DNA from: Gemmatimonadota bacterium
GTDB taxonomy: Bacteria; Gemmatimonadota; Gemmatimonadetes; Gemmatimonadales; GWC2-71-9
DNA: 50,214 nt
Direction of reading: 5' to 3'
Assembly: GCA_029863245.1 (NCBI GenBank)
Contig: JAOTVV010000022.1
Span: forward strand, 1 to 50,214
Part shown: positions 49,880 to 50,214 of the stretch, one piece after another
Layout of the letters: every line of letters begins with the position of its first letter
Position numbering within the stretch: position 1 is the first letter of the stretch
Translations under genes and position numbers: made by a program
The notes under the pieces: generated by a model
What the model was told of the DNA's origin: nothing
Database searches by the model: none
The model's input: only the letters and a program-made list of their open reading frames with translations

Positions 49880-50214
49880 GGGTCGGGGTCGTCGGCAACC
49901 AGCGGTATCGCGAGCTGGCCGGAGTGCTGGGCCGCCTCGGAGACTATGCCACGCGGCACGGTCACACGCTGGTCTCGGAGCCGGACCTCGAGCAGCATTG
50001 GCACAGCCCGGTCGACCGTTGGGGCACCGCAGACCCGACCCTCGACCTCGTGCTCAGCTGTGGCGGAGACGGCACGCTCCTGCGCGCGGTCCGCCACCTT
50101 CAGGGACGCGAAGTGCCCATCCTCGGCATCAACCTCGGGCAGATCGGGTTCCTCACCTCCGTGGTGCCAGGCGATTTCGAAGGGGCGATCGACGCGTTTG
50201 GCCGCGGGGAGCAC
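49876..50214 (+). CDS. nadK: NAD kinase, N-terminal part (3' end outside window)
   Basis: The first 113 residues of an NAD kinase. ATG 49876 overlaps the dxs stop by 4 bases (ATGA). The frame begins [11 protein letters not shown] and reaches the diagnostic [18 protein letters not shown] (GGDGT motif, near residue 65) and [13 protein letters not shown]. The gene runs off the right edge of the window with no stop. It phosphorylates NAD to NADP. Confidence 0.92.
   Translation, partial: MRVGVVGNQRYRELAGVLGRLGDYATRHGHTLVSEPDLEQHWHSPVDRWGTADPTLDLVLSCGGDGTLLRAVRHLQGREVPILGINLGQIGFLTSVVPGDFEGAIDAFGRGEH

Overview
The window is high-GC bacterial DNA with tightly packed genes. The gene content suggests Gemmatimonadota or a close relative: tandem Wzi-like outer-membrane proteins, an Ig-like/TolB lipoprotein, frequent GTG starts and many 4-nt ATGA/GTGA gene overlaps. 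This assignment is inference; no rRNA gene is present to test it. Both ends cut through genes: hflX on the left and nadK on the right.

Region 1 (1-10.6 kb) is accessory and envelope related. After the hflX 3' end come two tandem Wzi-like outer-membrane barrel paralogues. Next is a cassette of a radical-SAM protein, a nucleotidyltransferase-family protein, an HPr-kinase-like protein, a lasso-peptide-type B2 transglutaminase-fold protein, a PqqD-like protein, a TolB-type lipoprotein and a GT4 glycosyltransferase. The five minus-strand genes from the glycosyltransferase to the kinase are spaced by no more than a few bases or overlap. The set contains lasso-peptide and 'HPr-rel' parts, but I see no asparagine-synthetase-like cyclase and no convincing precursor peptide. 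The glycosyltransferase carries two in-frame low-complexity insertions made of a purine repeat that recurs between genes at 14.3 kb.

Region 2 (10.7-16.9 kb) holds tRNA-Ile(CAT), a decayed tandem repeat of that tRNA's 3' end, tRNA-Val(CAC) with an intrinsic terminator, and a REP-like hairpin family surrounding a Y1/HUH (RAYT-type) transposase. A small Cys-rich protein follows, then amino-acid catabolism genes (kbl, rocD, an asparaginase) separated by short tandem repeats.

Region 3 (16.9-37.7 kb, + strand) is a long housekeeping array: obg, dprA, hemW, hrcA, dnaJ, HIT, mutS2, dnaG, a zinc-ribbon protein, recJ, rsmD, coaD, pta, a STAS / anti-sigma kinase / PP2C partner-switching module, rsmA, arginine deiminase, a DEDDh exonuclease and a metallo-beta-lactamase-fold hydrolase.

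Region 4 (37.7-50.2 kb, + strand) starts at a near-consensus promoter and a structured leader with an intrinsic terminator. It continues with infC (apparently started at CTG), rpmI, rplT, pheS, pheT, a coiled-coil protein, zapA, rny, folD, xseA, xseB, a prenyl diphosphate synthase, dxs and partial nadK. This links translation, division, RNA decay, one-carbon metabolism and isoprenoid synthesis in one direction.

The items most worth following up are the cyclase-less RiPP-like/HPr-rel cassette, the purine repeat invading a coding sequence, the REP/RAYT locus, and the infC leader with its non-canonical start codon.
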